Below, piece after piece: positions 16,869 to 25,394 of a DNA stretch of 64,000 nt. The position numbers and the translations under genes were made by a program. The DNA is from Anaerocolumna aminovalerica (GTDB taxonomy: Bacteria; Bacillota; Clostridia; Lachnospirales; Lachnospiraceae). The notes under the pieces are model-generated. The model made no database searches and had not been told where the DNA came from. It saw nothing but the letters and a program-made list of their open reading frames with translations. Location: the NCBI RefSeq assembly GCF_900115365.1, contig NZ_FOWD01000012.1:47592-111591 (forward strand), written 5' to 3'. Within the stretch, counting starts at the first letter, position 1. Each line of letters starts with the position of its first letter.

Positions 16869-17079
16869 TATAGGTGATAATATATACGCCGGTGAATATG
16901 TGAATTTATCCAAAGGAAATTCTGAAGAAGAAATACATATAAAACAAAGTAACGGGTCAAATATTGAGTTATGTATTCCGGTAACCGGATTAAATTACAT
17001 AATCACTATGGATGGGAAAAAATATGAAGAACAAACAAAAATAAAAGAAGTACTGAATAGACTTCTGGAAACAAATTAG
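16846..17079 (+). CDS. Small protein of unknown function in the RiPP cluster
   Basis: 77 aa. ATG 16846 is preceded by GGAGG at a good distance, and an in-frame ATG at 16840 is too close to the SD. The product (MINYIAVSIGDNIYAGEYVNL...) looks like a small beta-rich soluble domain with charged linkers. It has no catalytic motif that I recognise. Because it sits between the radical SAM enzyme and the SPASM-like protein, it may be a recognition or scaffold subunit for peptide modification (inference from position only). Confidence 0.55.
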   Translation: MINYIAVSIGDNIYAGEYVNLSKGNSEEEIHIKQSNGSNIELCIPVTGLNYIITMDGKKYEEQTKIKEVLNRLLETN

Positions 17080-17104
17080 GTTAAAACCATATGGGGGTGT
17101 AAGT

Positions 17105-18652
17105 GTGAAAGAATTGTTAGTTGTAAACATAGGGCAAGCAGATGGATTATTCCAATTTATAAAAAGCGATATGGAAGAACTCAAAGACCAGTATGAAATT
17201 ATAAACTGTCCTGAGGATAGTTTGAATAGCGTCGATGATCTGGCAGAAAATATTTTAGATGAAAATCCGGAAATTATATTAATTTATCTAAATCAAAATA
17301 ATTGTAATTTAGTTTTAGCAATACTAAAAAGATTATTCTGGGAGGGTAATGTTAGTGTTTCTATTATCTGTGAACTTATAAAAGATTATGGCTATATGGA
17401 ATTATATAATAACCGTATTAAAGTTTTCTCCAGTTTAAAACAATTTAGTAAAAAGTATGATTTGGAATCTAACAACACCATTCATATAAATACCATAATC
17501 AATACTTTTTCTACTCCTACAGAAGAGCATCTAACAGCCATGCAAAATGGCTTTGATATGTTTTTAACAGGAAGTTATCCCGGTTCTAACTACATATCCA
17601 GTATAAAACATATGGAGATTGAGAAAGATGTTTCTTTACCTTTCCAGGAGATTTCATATGACTTGATGAATATTAACAATGCTCTTATATTTCATGTGGA
17701 TAAACCAAGTACACAATTCTGGTCTAATTTAAAACAAGAAACAGACAGCCCTATTTTTTCACATATACATCAGTGGTCAGACAGCCATATCAGCTATGAT
17801 AATAAGATAAACCATGCCCCAATCAACCGGCTGAAATATTCTGAATATTTAGAAACAGATAATCCCTATACATATTTAGAGATTTCTGACAGGGAAGATA
17901 TAGAAGCACTTATAAAAGATATTGAATATTTTGGAAAGACAGGAAAATTAGTTAAGAAAAATTGCAGATTAGTAAATAGTTGCAGTTGGAGCAATCAGGG
18001 GTGCGGGCTCTTTAAATTATCCAGATGTAAAATAGATAGTGATTTTAATGTACAGCCCTGTCCAAACTGCTCTACGAATATTGGAAAAGTGACAGATGAA
18101 TATTTCGAAATAGTTAAAAATGCTTCTATGATATCAAATAGAGAAAGGCTGAAAAGAAATTGTACGGAATGTCCGGTAAATCATTATTGCTCAAAATGTG
18201 CTATGTTGCCGGATCCTTTAGAAACTGAGCTGTATTGCAGTACCATGAGATCCTATCCCCTTTTACTTGATTATGTCTTCAAGTTCACACTGTTCTCTGA
18301 CATGGTAAGGCAAAATAAGATATTCGCTGGTATTCCCATGGACCAATTAGAAATCAGTAATTTAGAACATCCCCTTGTTTTTGAATATATGGAAACAAAT
18401 CAAGATGTTAAATTAACCAGCATCTTCACTGCATTTGTGCTAAATAAGGATTATTATGTGATTAGTTATAAAATGCCTAAGATCATCCGAACGGAAGCCA
18501 GATTGGTTTACATAGCAGAAGGATATGTCAGGGGAGTGGATGCAGAAATAATAGTTGATAAGTATTCCGATAAATTCCATGTTCCAAAGGATGAAGCAAG
18601 GGAGCACGTATACGAAGCTTTGAAAATTATTAAGGAAGGTAAAATAGTCTAA
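17105..18652 (+). CDS. Cys-rich SPASM/PqqD-like peptide maturation protein without a radical SAM core
   Basis: 515 aa, GTG start with GGGGGTGT. Residues 287-378 hold eleven Cys: 287, 293, 300, 308, 319, 322 (PCPNC), 353, 356, 362, 365 (CTECPVNHYCSKC) and 378. This is the spacing style of SPASM auxiliary Fe-S domains of peptide-modifying radical SAM enzymes. The N-terminal 280 residues contain no CxxxCxxC motif. The last ~55 residues ('IAEGYVRGVDAEIIVDKY... VYEALKIIKEGKIV') look like a PqqD-type recognition domain. It may therefore bind the leader and hold Fe-S clusters for the separate radical SAM enzyme at 15116. Clostridial 'peptide maturation system' proteins are the closest thing I can recall. 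The stop overlaps the next start. Confidence 0.7.
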   Translation: MKELLVVNIGQADGLFQFIKSDMEELKDQYEIINCPEDSLNSVDDLAENILDENPEIILIYLNQNNCNLVLAILKRLFWEGNVSVSIICELIKDYGYMELYNNRIKVFSSLKQFSKKYDLESNNTIHINTIINTFSTPTEEHLTAMQNGFDMFLTGSYPGSNYISSIKHMEIEKDVSLPFQEISYDLMNINNALIFHVDKPSTQFWSNLKQETDSPIFSHIHQWSDSHISYDNKINHAPINRLKYSEYLETDNPYTYLEISDREDIEALIKDIEYFGKTGKLVKKNCRLVNSCSWSNQGCGLFKLSRCKIDSDFNVQPCPNCSTNIGKVTDEYFEIVKNASMISNRERLKRNCTECPVNHYCSKCAMLPDPLETELYCSTMRSYPLLLDYVFKFTLFSDMVRQNKIFAGIPMDQLEISNLEHPLVFEYMETNQDVKLTSIFTAFVLNKDYYVISYKMPKIIRTEARLVYIAEGYVRGVDAEIIVDKYSDKFHVPKDEAREHVYEALKIIKEGKIV

Positions 18653-19470
18653 TGAAATATTATTTTGAAGTTTTTAAAGATATTTTACAACTATATGAAC
18701 ATACCATAGAAGAAGTAGAATTTTATGATGGCCATTTTGTTGAAATGTATGACCTAATGGATGGGGTTCCCGAGGAAATCGAGCTTTATGGGATGGAAGC
18801 TTTAAAAGGTGAAGGAAGGGAAGTTCTCGAACTTTGCTGTGGAAATGGGAGAATAACCACTAAGCTGGCAGAGATGGGATTATTGGTAGATGGTTATGAT
18901 TTATCCGATAGTATGTTGGAAAAACTTCATAATAGGTTAAGACATTTGCCTAAAAATATACATAAAAGAATTCATTGCGAAAAAGGAGATATATTTACCG
19001 CTGATTTTAGGAAAGAGTATGACCTTGTTATACTCCCTGCTACTACAATCTGTATCCTGGCGGATGATGAAGAAAGGTTAATACAGCTTATGAACAAAAT
19101 CAGGGCCTGCCTGAAGCCGTCGGGAAGATTCATATTTGATTACCGTTGTGATTTTGGTGATACAAAATATAAATCAGATATGATGACAATTACAAAAAAG
19201 GAAGATAATAATACATCTCTTATTATAATGCAGGAATTTGTGAATTACATACAAGGACGGGCCATAGCAAATTTTTATGGACAGGATATAGATAACCACA
19301 GTCATATGAAACAGTACATTTCTTATACCGATAAAAAAATAATTGTACCGGAGGATGTTGTATCCATGTTAAACAGTGCAGGTATGGTAATAGAACGGCA
19401 ACAGGTCATTCCTATTGATAATTACGATATAAATTTTGTAATAGCAAAAAAGGGGGATAGCCATGGTTGA
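18652..19470 (+). CDS. Class I SAM-dependent methyltransferase, candidate N-methylase of the RiPP
   Basis: 272 aa, start overlapping the preceding stop by one base. SAM-binding motif I is 'VLELCCGNGRITTKLAEMG', motif II contains the acidic 'VDGYDLS', and motif post-I/IV contains 'DLVILPATTI'. In daptide pathways a SAM methyltransferase (MpaM) twice methylates the new C-terminal amine. This one lies immediately before the aminotransferase, which fits that role (inference). Its C-terminal third is variable and gives no substrate clue. Confidence 0.82.
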   Translation: MKYYFEVFKDILQLYEHTIEEVEFYDGHFVEMYDLMDGVPEEIELYGMEALKGEGREVLELCCGNGRITTKLAEMGLLVDGYDLSDSMLEKLHNRLRHLPKNIHKRIHCEKGDIFTADFRKEYDLVILPATTICILADDEERLIQLMNKIRACLKPSGRFIFDYRCDFGDTKYKSDMMTITKKEDNNTSLIIMQEFVNYIQGRAIANFYGQDIDNHSHMKQYISYTDKKIIVPEDVVSMLNSAGMVIERQQVIPIDNYDINFVIAKKGDSHG

Positions 19471-20767
19471 TGAGAGTACCTGTTGGAAACCTTTTAATAA
19501 AGTCAATTCTCAGGGAAGGTTAGATATAGTCCGGGGCGAAGGTGTATATCTTTATGATTCCAATGGACAGCAGTACATAGATGCATATAGCGGACTTTGG
19601 AACATGCATTACGGATATTCAGATCAGGATATAAAAAATGCTATTATTGAGCAAATGGATATTCTGCCTTATGCAAATCCTATCACAATTAATTATCATC
19701 AAAATGAGGAATTGGCAACTTTGTTATGTACCATTACCCATGATGAAATCAGTAAAATCATATACACCTGTACCGGTTCCGAATCTATAGAGGCGGCTAT
19801 AAAAATCAGCAGGAAATATTCTGCTTTAAAAGGTAAAGAGAAACATCTGATTGCTGTTATGCCCAATTCTTATCATGGAAGTTATTATGGAGCCATGTCT
19901 GCATCCGGTTATGAAAACTCTTTTAAAGAAGGATACGGGCCAATGTTAGATGGATTTGTTACTTTACCATTGCCTTTTTGCAGATGCTGTAAATCAGGAA
20001 ATGTGTCTGACTACTGTTTAAAAGAAATGTTGGATACCTTATATAAAGAACTGGATAGTATAAAGGATAAATTATGTGGTGTCCTTATTGAACCTGTTAT
20101 TGCCTCAGGGGGAGTTATGGAATTACCTAAAGAATATTTACTGGCATTAAGCCAATTTTGTAAAGATGAGGATATTCTGCTAATATGTGATGAAGTAGCA
20201 ACGGGCTTTGGTAGAACAGGCAGTATGTTCTGTTTTCAAAAGTATAATATAAAACCAGATATTATTACCCTTTCAAAAGGAATCAATAATGGTTATTTAC
20301 CCTTAGGAGCTGTATGTGTAACGAAAAAAATAGTCCGGGAATTTATAGATAAGGATACTTTACTATTTCATTTATCAACACAAAACGGCAATCCAATATG
20401 TATTGCAGCAGCTATCGCCAATATTAAAAAAATGTTAAGTGATAATATTACTGAGAGGGTAAATATATTAAGCAGTCTATTTAAGGAAATGTTGCTGAAA
20501 GAATTAGATGGTCTTAATAACATTCATGATATAAGAATCAGCGGTCTTATGATAGCAATTGATATTGTTAATCCGGATACGAATAAGCCCATAAGCCAGG
20601 AAGAACTTAGCGGTGTACAGCAGAAAATCTATATGTCAGGCTGTATTGCAGGATGTTCTTATGTGGAAGGGATTACCTCATCGGTTTTAATACTTCCGCC
20701 TTTTATACTGAAGAAAAATGAGGTGAAAAAGATAGTAAGAATAATGTACCAGTCATTAATGATTTAA
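19463..20767 (+). CDS. Class III PLP aminotransferase, candidate MpaD-like daptide enzyme
   Basis: 434 aa, overlapping the methyltransferase end by 8 bases, with GGGGG before ATG. Class III features: 'TGSESIEAAIK' (cofactor phosphate), Asp243 in 'CDEVATGFGRTG', PLP Lys272 in 'TLSKGINNGYLPLG', 'STQNGNPI' near the dimer interface. Such enzymes use omega-amino or ketone substrates rather than alpha-amino acids. In daptide assembly this enzyme aminates the C-terminal methyl ketone left after Thr decarboxylation. Last gene of the cluster; an untranscribed-looking gap of 142 bases follows. Confidence 0.88.
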   Translation: MVDESTCWKPFNKVNSQGRLDIVRGEGVYLYDSNGQQYIDAYSGLWNMHYGYSDQDIKNAIIEQMDILPYANPITINYHQNEELATLLCTITHDEISKIIYTCTGSESIEAAIKISRKYSALKGKEKHLIAVMPNSYHGSYYGAMSASGYENSFKEGYGPMLDGFVTLPLPFCRCCKSGNVSDYCLKEMLDTLYKELDSIKDKLCGVLIEPVIASGGVMELPKEYLLALSQFCKDEDILLICDEVATGFGRTGSMFCFQKYNIKPDIITLSKGINNGYLPLGAVCVTKKIVREFIDKDTLLFHLSTQNGNPICIAAAIANIKKMLSDNITERVNILSSLFKEMLLKELDGLNNIHDIRISGLMIAIDIVNPDTNKPISQEELSGVQQKIYMSGCIAGCSYVEGITSSVLILPPFILKKNEVKKIVRIMYQSLMI

Positions 20768-20909
20768 TTATAATATAAAGCTTTCTATGATTTTTTGTAA
20801 TTTAGAAAGGCAAGTAAATATAAATCAAAATTGAATTTTCTAAAAGTATGTATTCACAATTAAAGCCATAGCATATATTAAAATAATAAAAGTATGTGAG
20901 AGGTTTGTT

Positions 20910-22661
20910 ATGCCTATCGGAAAAGCAGACAACCAATTAAATCTTGCTCTTGATGTTTCAGAACAGGTTAGAGAAAGAACCTTAGATCTGAATGTAGGAT
21001 ATATCCCTGAAATAAGAACATGGGAGTTAATTGTAAAATACAGCGGAGATATTAGTAGAATTGCGGAGGAATTGGAACTTACTGTAGTACCTCTGCAAAA
21101 TGAATATGCAATTATTACAATTAGAGAGGATCTGATTGACCTCTTATCTGCTTTTGAAGAAATAGAATTTATAGAGAAACCCAGGAGACTGTTCTATACG
21201 GTAAATGAAGGAAGGGCAGCTTCTTGCATTAATCCGCTGCAAACACCCCAGATTAATTTGTTTGGCAGAGGTGTTCTGGTAGCAATAGTTGATTCAGGCA
21301 TTGATTACTCCCATCCGGATTTTCGAAATGAAGATGGAACCACCAGAATAATTGACTTATGGGATCAAACAATACCTGGTAACCCTCCGGAAGGGTATGC
21401 AATAGGAACCCTTTATACAAGAGAAGAAATTAATCAAGCCTTACAAATTAGAAATTTAGGGGAAAGGCTTAGTGTGTTGCCAAGTACAGATATTAGCGGA
21501 CATGGTACCCATGTTGCTTCTATTGCAGCAGGAAATGGACGTGGAAGTAACGGAAGATATAGGGGAGTAGCTTCCCAAAGTGAATTGATTGTAGTGAAGC
21601 TTGGGACTTCTGTTGGAGATTCTTTCCCCAGAACTACCCAATTGATGCAGGGAATTGATTATGTTGTAAAAAGAGCCATTGAATTAAATATGCCCTTAGT
21701 TGTGAACTTAAGTTTTGGGAATAATTATGGGACTCATAACGGTTTGTCCTTATTGGAAACTTATATTAGCGATATTGCCAACCGCTGGAAGATGAATATT
21801 GTAGTTGGAACAGGTAATGAAGGAACAGCCGGAAAACATACCGGAGGTTTTCTAGCCAGAGGAATACTGGGTGAGCCTGTAGTCATTGAGTTAGCCGTTG
21901 GGGAATTTGAGGATACCTTTAACCTTCAGATATGGAAGAACTTCTATGATCAATTTGATATAACACTGATTGCTCCAAGTGGAATCAGGGTGGGTCCTAT
22001 TCCTGAGAGATTAGGCACTCAGCGGTTTACCATTGGACCTACGGAAATATATTTATTCTACGGTGAGCCTTTGCCCTACAATATTCAACAGGAGATCTAT
22101 ATTGAATTCATCCCAACCAGAGATTATGTGGAATCAGGTATTTGGAAGATTGAGCTGGTTCCGAGAAGAATTGTAGTTGGAAATTATGATCTTTGGCTCC
22201 CTGCCGGAGGGGTAATAAGTCCTCAGACCAGATTTCTAAGGCCAACCGAAAATACTACTTTAACCATACCATCTACCGCAGAAAGAGCCATTGCCGTAGG
22301 AGCTTATGATGCTCATAATGACAGCTTCGCATATTTTTCAGGCAGAGGTTATCCTCGTGGTAGTATTATGGTTAAACCGGATCTGGTTGCACCGGGAGTA
22401 GACATAACCGCTGCTTCACCGGGAGGTGGATACACCACCAGATCAGGGACTTCCATGGCTACACCCTTTGTAACAGGAAGCATTGCCTTGCTAATGGAAT
22501 GGGGAATTGTCAATGGGAATGATCCGTACTTTTACGGAGAGAAGACCAGAGCATATCTTATCGCCGGTGCGAGGCATCTGAGTATAGAGAGAGAGTATCC
22601 TAATCCCACATTGGGATATGGGGCATTGTGTTTAAGGGATAGTTATTTACTAACCCAGTAA
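20910..22661 (+). CDS. Subtilisin-like S8 serine protease (Csp-like)
   Basis: 583 aa, no signal peptide. Catalytic triad: Asp128 ('AIVDSGIDY'), His201 ('GHGTHVAS') and Ser515 ('SGTSMATP'). The oxyanion Asn is in 'VVGTGNEG'. A beta-rich insert of about 150 residues sits between the His and Ser parts (330-450), as in the CspA/B/C germination proteases and their many Lachnospiraceae relatives. The N-terminal ~100 residues resemble their pro-region. It is separated from the RiPP operon by 142 bases and has its own ribosome site (GAGAGGT), so a link to peptide processing is possible but unsupported. Confidence 0.88.
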   Translation: MPIGKADNQLNLALDVSEQVRERTLDLNVGYIPEIRTWELIVKYSGDISRIAEELELTVVPLQNEYAIITIREDLIDLLSAFEEIEFIEKPRRLFYTVNEGRAASCINPLQTPQINLFGRGVLVAIVDSGIDYSHPDFRNEDGTTRIIDLWDQTIPGNPPEGYAIGTLYTREEINQALQIRNLGERLSVLPSTDISGHGTHVASIAAGNGRGSNGRYRGVASQSELIVVKLGTSVGDSFPRTTQLMQGIDYVVKRAIELNMPLVVNLSFGNNYGTHNGLSLLETYISDIANRWKMNIVVGTGNEGTAGKHTGGFLARGILGEPVVIELAVGEFEDTFNLQIWKNFYDQFDITLIAPSGIRVGPIPERLGTQRFTIGPTEIYLFYGEPLPYNIQQEIYIEFIPTRDYVESGIWKIELVPRRIVVGNYDLWLPAGGVISPQTRFLRPTENTTLTIPSTAERAIAVGAYDAHNDSFAYFSGRGYPRGSIMVKPDLVAPGVDITAASPGGGYTTRSGTSMATPFVTGSIALLMEWGIVNGNDPYFYGEKTRAYLIAGARHLSIEREYPNPTLGYGALCLRDSYLLTQ

Positions 22662-22759
22662 GATAAATAAAAATACTATTCTAGTAGGGATAATACATTT
22701 GTCGAAATATTATTTATAATGTAACAAAACATCACATTATGTCATAATATATATCAGGC

Positions 22760-22782
22760 ATAATATAGTTTTGCTATATTAT
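22760..22782. promoter_or_regulatory. Perfect 9-bp inverted repeat before the repeat-protein/kinase genes
   Basis: ATAATATAG TTTTG CTATATTAT, about 30 bases before the ATG at 22811. It may be an operator or small RNA hairpin. Confidence 0.4.
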
Positions 22783-22810
22783 ATCTAAATAAATTTCGGG
22801 AGGTGTTTAT

Positions 22811-23023
22811 ATGAGTAGAAATGATTTTGGCCACAATTTCTATAGATTTAGTGATAGATCTGATAGTAGGTCAAGAAGCCTATCAGACAGAAGACGTTTT
22901 AGTGAATCAGACAGAAGATTAGGAGGCGTATCAGAAAGAAGGCGCTTCAGTGAATCAGACAGAAGACGTTTCAGTGAATCAGACAGAAGACGCTTCAGCA
23001 TGTCGGACAGAAGACATTGGTAA
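22811..23023 (+). CDS. Small Arg/Ser repeat protein, likely kinase substrate
   Basis: 70 aa, ATG with GGGAGGT. The C-terminal half is built from an 8-residue repeat R-R-R-F-S-E-S-D. The pattern RRRFS occurs with Ser at 31, 47, 55 and 63, and further S-D-R-R units surround it. There are no Cys or hydrophobic helices, so the protein is probably disordered. R-R-x-S is the classic phosphorylation motif of basophilic kinases. A Ser/Thr kinase gene starts 14 bases after this stop codon, which makes this protein its most obvious substrate or tether (inference). Confidence 0.75.
   Translation: MSRNDFGHNFYRFSDRSDSRSRSLSDRRRFSESDRRLGGVSERRRFSESDRRRFSESDRRRFSMSDRRHW
22889..23017 (+). repeat. 24-bp tandem coding repeat (RRRFSESD units)
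   Basis: Near-identical 24-base units encode R-R-R-F-S-E-S-D; two adjacent copies are full and others are variant, one interrupted by LGGVSE. Copy number probably varies between strains by slippage. Confidence 0.8.
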
Positions 23024-23037
23024 TTATTTAATTAAAT

Positions 23038-23766
23038 ATGTATAATCTAGAAGACATGGAAAACTATTACAAAGTCAATGATAGGGTAAATGGATATTTA
23101 GTTCGTAAAATCATAGGTGAAGGACGATATGGTATAGCGTATTTAGTTACAAATGACCAAAATGAACAGTATGTACTGAAACAAATAAAAAAAGAGTCGA
23201 ATAAAGAGACCAATGAAAATTTATTCTATGAGGAAAAAACATTACGAAGTCTGGATTATTCATGTTTTCCAAAATTTATTTCTAAATTTGAAGATAAATA
23301 TGGAGAATGTTATGTATTAGAATATATAGATGGAACAGTGTTTGAAGATTTAATTGTAGAAGACAAACACATTTTTAGTAAAGATGAAATCTATAATGTG
23401 GGGAGTCAGCTTCTTGAATTAGTGGAGATTTTACAGAATAATAACATTGTACACCGGGATATCAGACTTCCCAACGTGATTTTAAAAAAGAATAAAGAGA
23501 TAGCTTTAATTGATTTTGGATTAGCTAGATTTATAGATAATGACAGATATTTAAAAGAGATAGATTATTGGTGGATAGGTGATTTCCTTATTTTCTTATA
23601 TTATTCATCGTATACAGAAACTAATTCTGAAGAAAGGCCTTGGTTTGAAGAACTTGAACTAAACATAGATGAAAAAATATTTTTAAAAAGACTGATGGGT
23701 ATTGAAGAAAGATATAAAGATATAAAAGATATTAAAGAACAGCTGGAAATAATAAAAAATAAATAA
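23038..23766 (+). CDS. Serine/threonine protein kinase, soluble
   Basis: 242 aa, a bare kinase fold without transmembrane or PASTA domains. Gly-loop 'GEGRYG' (27-32), ATP-binding Lys48 ('YVLKQI'), catalytic 'VHRDIRLPN' (His139-Asp141-Asn146; the usual Lys after HRDI is Arg) and 'DFG' 159-161 are all present, so it should be active. The lobe after DFG is short. No clear SD precedes ATG 23038, suggesting coupling to translation of the repeat-protein gene 14 bases upstream. That gene supplies RRFS motifs and is the likely substrate. The 190-aa gene downstream may be a third component. Confidence 0.88.
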   Translation: MYNLEDMENYYKVNDRVNGYLVRKIIGEGRYGIAYLVTNDQNEQYVLKQIKKESNKETNENLFYEEKTLRSLDYSCFPKFISKFEDKYGECYVLEYIDGTVFEDLIVEDKHIFSKDEIYNVGSQLLELVEILQNNNIVHRDIRLPNVILKKNKEIALIDFGLARFIDNDRYLKEIDYWWIGDFLIFLYYSSYTETNSEERPWFEELELNIDEKIFLKRLMGIEERYKDIKDIKEQLEIIKNK

Positions 23767-23774
23767 ACTTTAAT

Positions 23775-23816
23775 ATAAACCATGTGATGAAAATGCTACA
23801 ACATTACATGGTTTAT
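23775..23816 (+). terminator. Weak terminator after the kinase gene
   Basis: ATAAACCATGT (23775-23785) pairs with ACATGGTTTAT (23806-23816), followed by TTTA. Confidence 0.6.
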
Positions 23817-23856
23817 TTTAAATATAAAAAAATAATAATTATAAGGAGACGTCATT

Positions 23857-24429
23857 GTGAGAAGTTCTGTTAAAATATTAAACATATATCTTGATAGCTT
23901 TAGAGCAAATATATATACAGTCGAACCTTTTAGAATGATTGGTTTAATTGATGTTAATATTAAATACATTTATGGAATAGAAAGAGTAACCTTGGCATTT
24001 TATAGGTCATCTGGAACCTATAGCGGAAAAATTAAAGGCTTGTGGTATCCTATAGTTGGAATAAAAACCAAAACGGGAAGATTTACAGAATTCTCAGATA
24101 ATATAAATTATATCTTAACAAATACTACTAAAGATGGAAGTGCAGATAAAGGCTGGCTTGTTAAGTCATTATTTTTTGGAAACTCATATGTAGATAAAAA
24201 TTTAATGAAAGGATTTTCAGTTGGACCACATTATAATAAATTATTAGAAATAGGTAAAACATTAAAAGATTTATATGAAAGTAGGAATTTCTATAATATC
24301 GATTCATTAGATGCCCATTATTTAAATGCTGAAGTGTTTTCAAAAGATATTTATTTAGATAACACCCATTCCCAAAGGGAAAATTTTGAAACTTTTATTG
24401 TGGATCTATATAATCAAAGTTTGCTATAA
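23857..24429 (+). CDS. Protein of unknown function beside the kinase
   Basis: 190 aa, GTG start with AAGGAG. Aromatic and charged, no signal peptide, membrane segment or Cys cluster. 'IERVTLAFYRSSGTYSGKIKGLWYP' and 'GRFTEFSD' suggest a beta-rich domain. I do not recognise the family. It follows the kinase in the same direction after a weak terminator and shares its AT-rich codon use, so it may belong to the same small system. Confidence 0.6.
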   Translation: MRSSVKILNIYLDSFRANIYTVEPFRMIGLIDVNIKYIYGIERVTLAFYRSSGTYSGKIKGLWYPIVGIKTKTGRFTEFSDNINYILTNTTKDGSADKGWLVKSLFFGNSYVDKNLMKGFSVGPHYNKLLEIGKTLKDLYESRNFYNIDSLDAHYLNAEVFSKDIYLDNTHSQRENFETFIVDLYNQSLL

Positions 24430-24478
24430 ATATTTTTATATATGTATGTTAGGATGCAATTAGCATGAGAGGAGGATA

Positions 24479-24600
24479 GGGAGTGAGGAATATTCTGACT
24501 GTACCTGTGATGGACTAACCGGTTTCTCCCAGGCAGTTTGAGATTGTATTAAATGAACCGGATAAATGGATGGAAGAGACTGCCTAAGGGGAGTCTTTTT
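24479..24600 (+). ncRNA. Unassigned structured RNA-like segment with terminator
   Basis: GGGAG (24479-24483) can pair with CTCCC (24526-24530), and AGGCAGT (24531-24537) with ACTGCCT (24579-24585). The last arm also forms a terminator AGACTGCC (24577-24584)/GGGAGTCT (24589-24596) followed by TTTTT. Mutually exclusive pairing is riboswitch-like, but no gene on this strand follows closely and I recognise no known class. The rest of the gap to 24800 holds a hairpin GGCAAG/CTTGCC and nothing else. Confidence 0.35.
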
Positions 24601-24800
24601 TGGCAACCTTAAAAATAGTTTATAATACAAGTATAGGCAAGAACCACCGGAAAATGGCCTTGCCCATAAATATTATAAAAACTTATATCAGCTTTTTGAG
24701 TTTCACAGACTTTGAAACAGTTCAATTCAATATTCCAAACAGCAGGTTTATTTCCTGCAATCCGGTACTACTATAGAATCAACGGAAAAAGAAGTATTTC

Positions 24801-25160
24801 TTACTTCGCATATTTTTTTATAGCCTCAAAACTTTCTTTACTGAGTACATGCTCAATTTTACATGCATCTTCAGCAGCGATGTTCTCATCAACACCAAGT
24901 TTTATAAGCAAGGAAGAAAGAAGCTGATGTCTTTCATAAATCATTTCTGCAATGTCTTTTCCGGAATCTGTCAGATAGATAAAGCCTGCATCCGTGACGG
25001 TAATATGATTTTTCTCACGTAAGTTTTTCATGGCAATACTAACGCTTGATTTCTTAAATCCCAGTTCGTTGGCTACATCCACTGAACGGACAACAGGGAG
25101 TTCTTTACTTAATACCAAAATAGTTTCCAAATAATTTTCAGCAGATTCATTTATATTCAT
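24801..25160 (-). CDS. DtxR/MntR-family metal-dependent repressor
   Basis: 119 aa. The winged helix-turn-helix fills residues 1-65 ('NINESAENYLETILVLSKE', 'RSVDVANELGFKKSSVSIAMKNL', 'YLTDSGKDIAEMIYERH'). The metal-binding/dimerisation helices follow ('LLIKLGVDENIAAEDACKIEHVLS'), including the Cys/Glu/His residues used in this family. It lacks the SH3-like C-terminal domain of DtxR/IdeR, as do MntR proteins. It is divergent from the feo operon and probably regulates iron or manganese genes nearby. The operator is not proven. Confidence 0.88.
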   Translation of the reverse strand: MNINESAENYLETILVLSKELPVVRSVDVANELGFKKSSVSIAMKNLREKNHITVTDAGFIYLTDSGKDIAEMIYERHQLLSSLLIKLGVDENIAAEDACKIEHVLSKESFEAIKKYAK

Positions 25161-25394
25161 CTTGTTAACACCTCACATTCTAGATATTTAAACTTGTTAG
25201 CTGTGTCGAATTTAAGTTAGTATACCATGAAAATTAGATTTATTCAATTGTTTCCGGAAGAGAGAATTTACCTATAAAAATGCAAAAAAGTATTCATTCA
25301 ATTTGGGTACAGATAGAAATTTCAGCTAGTATACATTGGGATGTACCATAAATTTATACCTAATTTTATTGAGAAGAAATGTACAAAAAAGTTC

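Noticed and set aside
20910..22661. S8 protease as leader peptidase of the RiPP cluster
   Set aside because: It is separated by 142 bases, has Csp-like architecture common in this group of bacteria, and the cluster already has an M50 protease.
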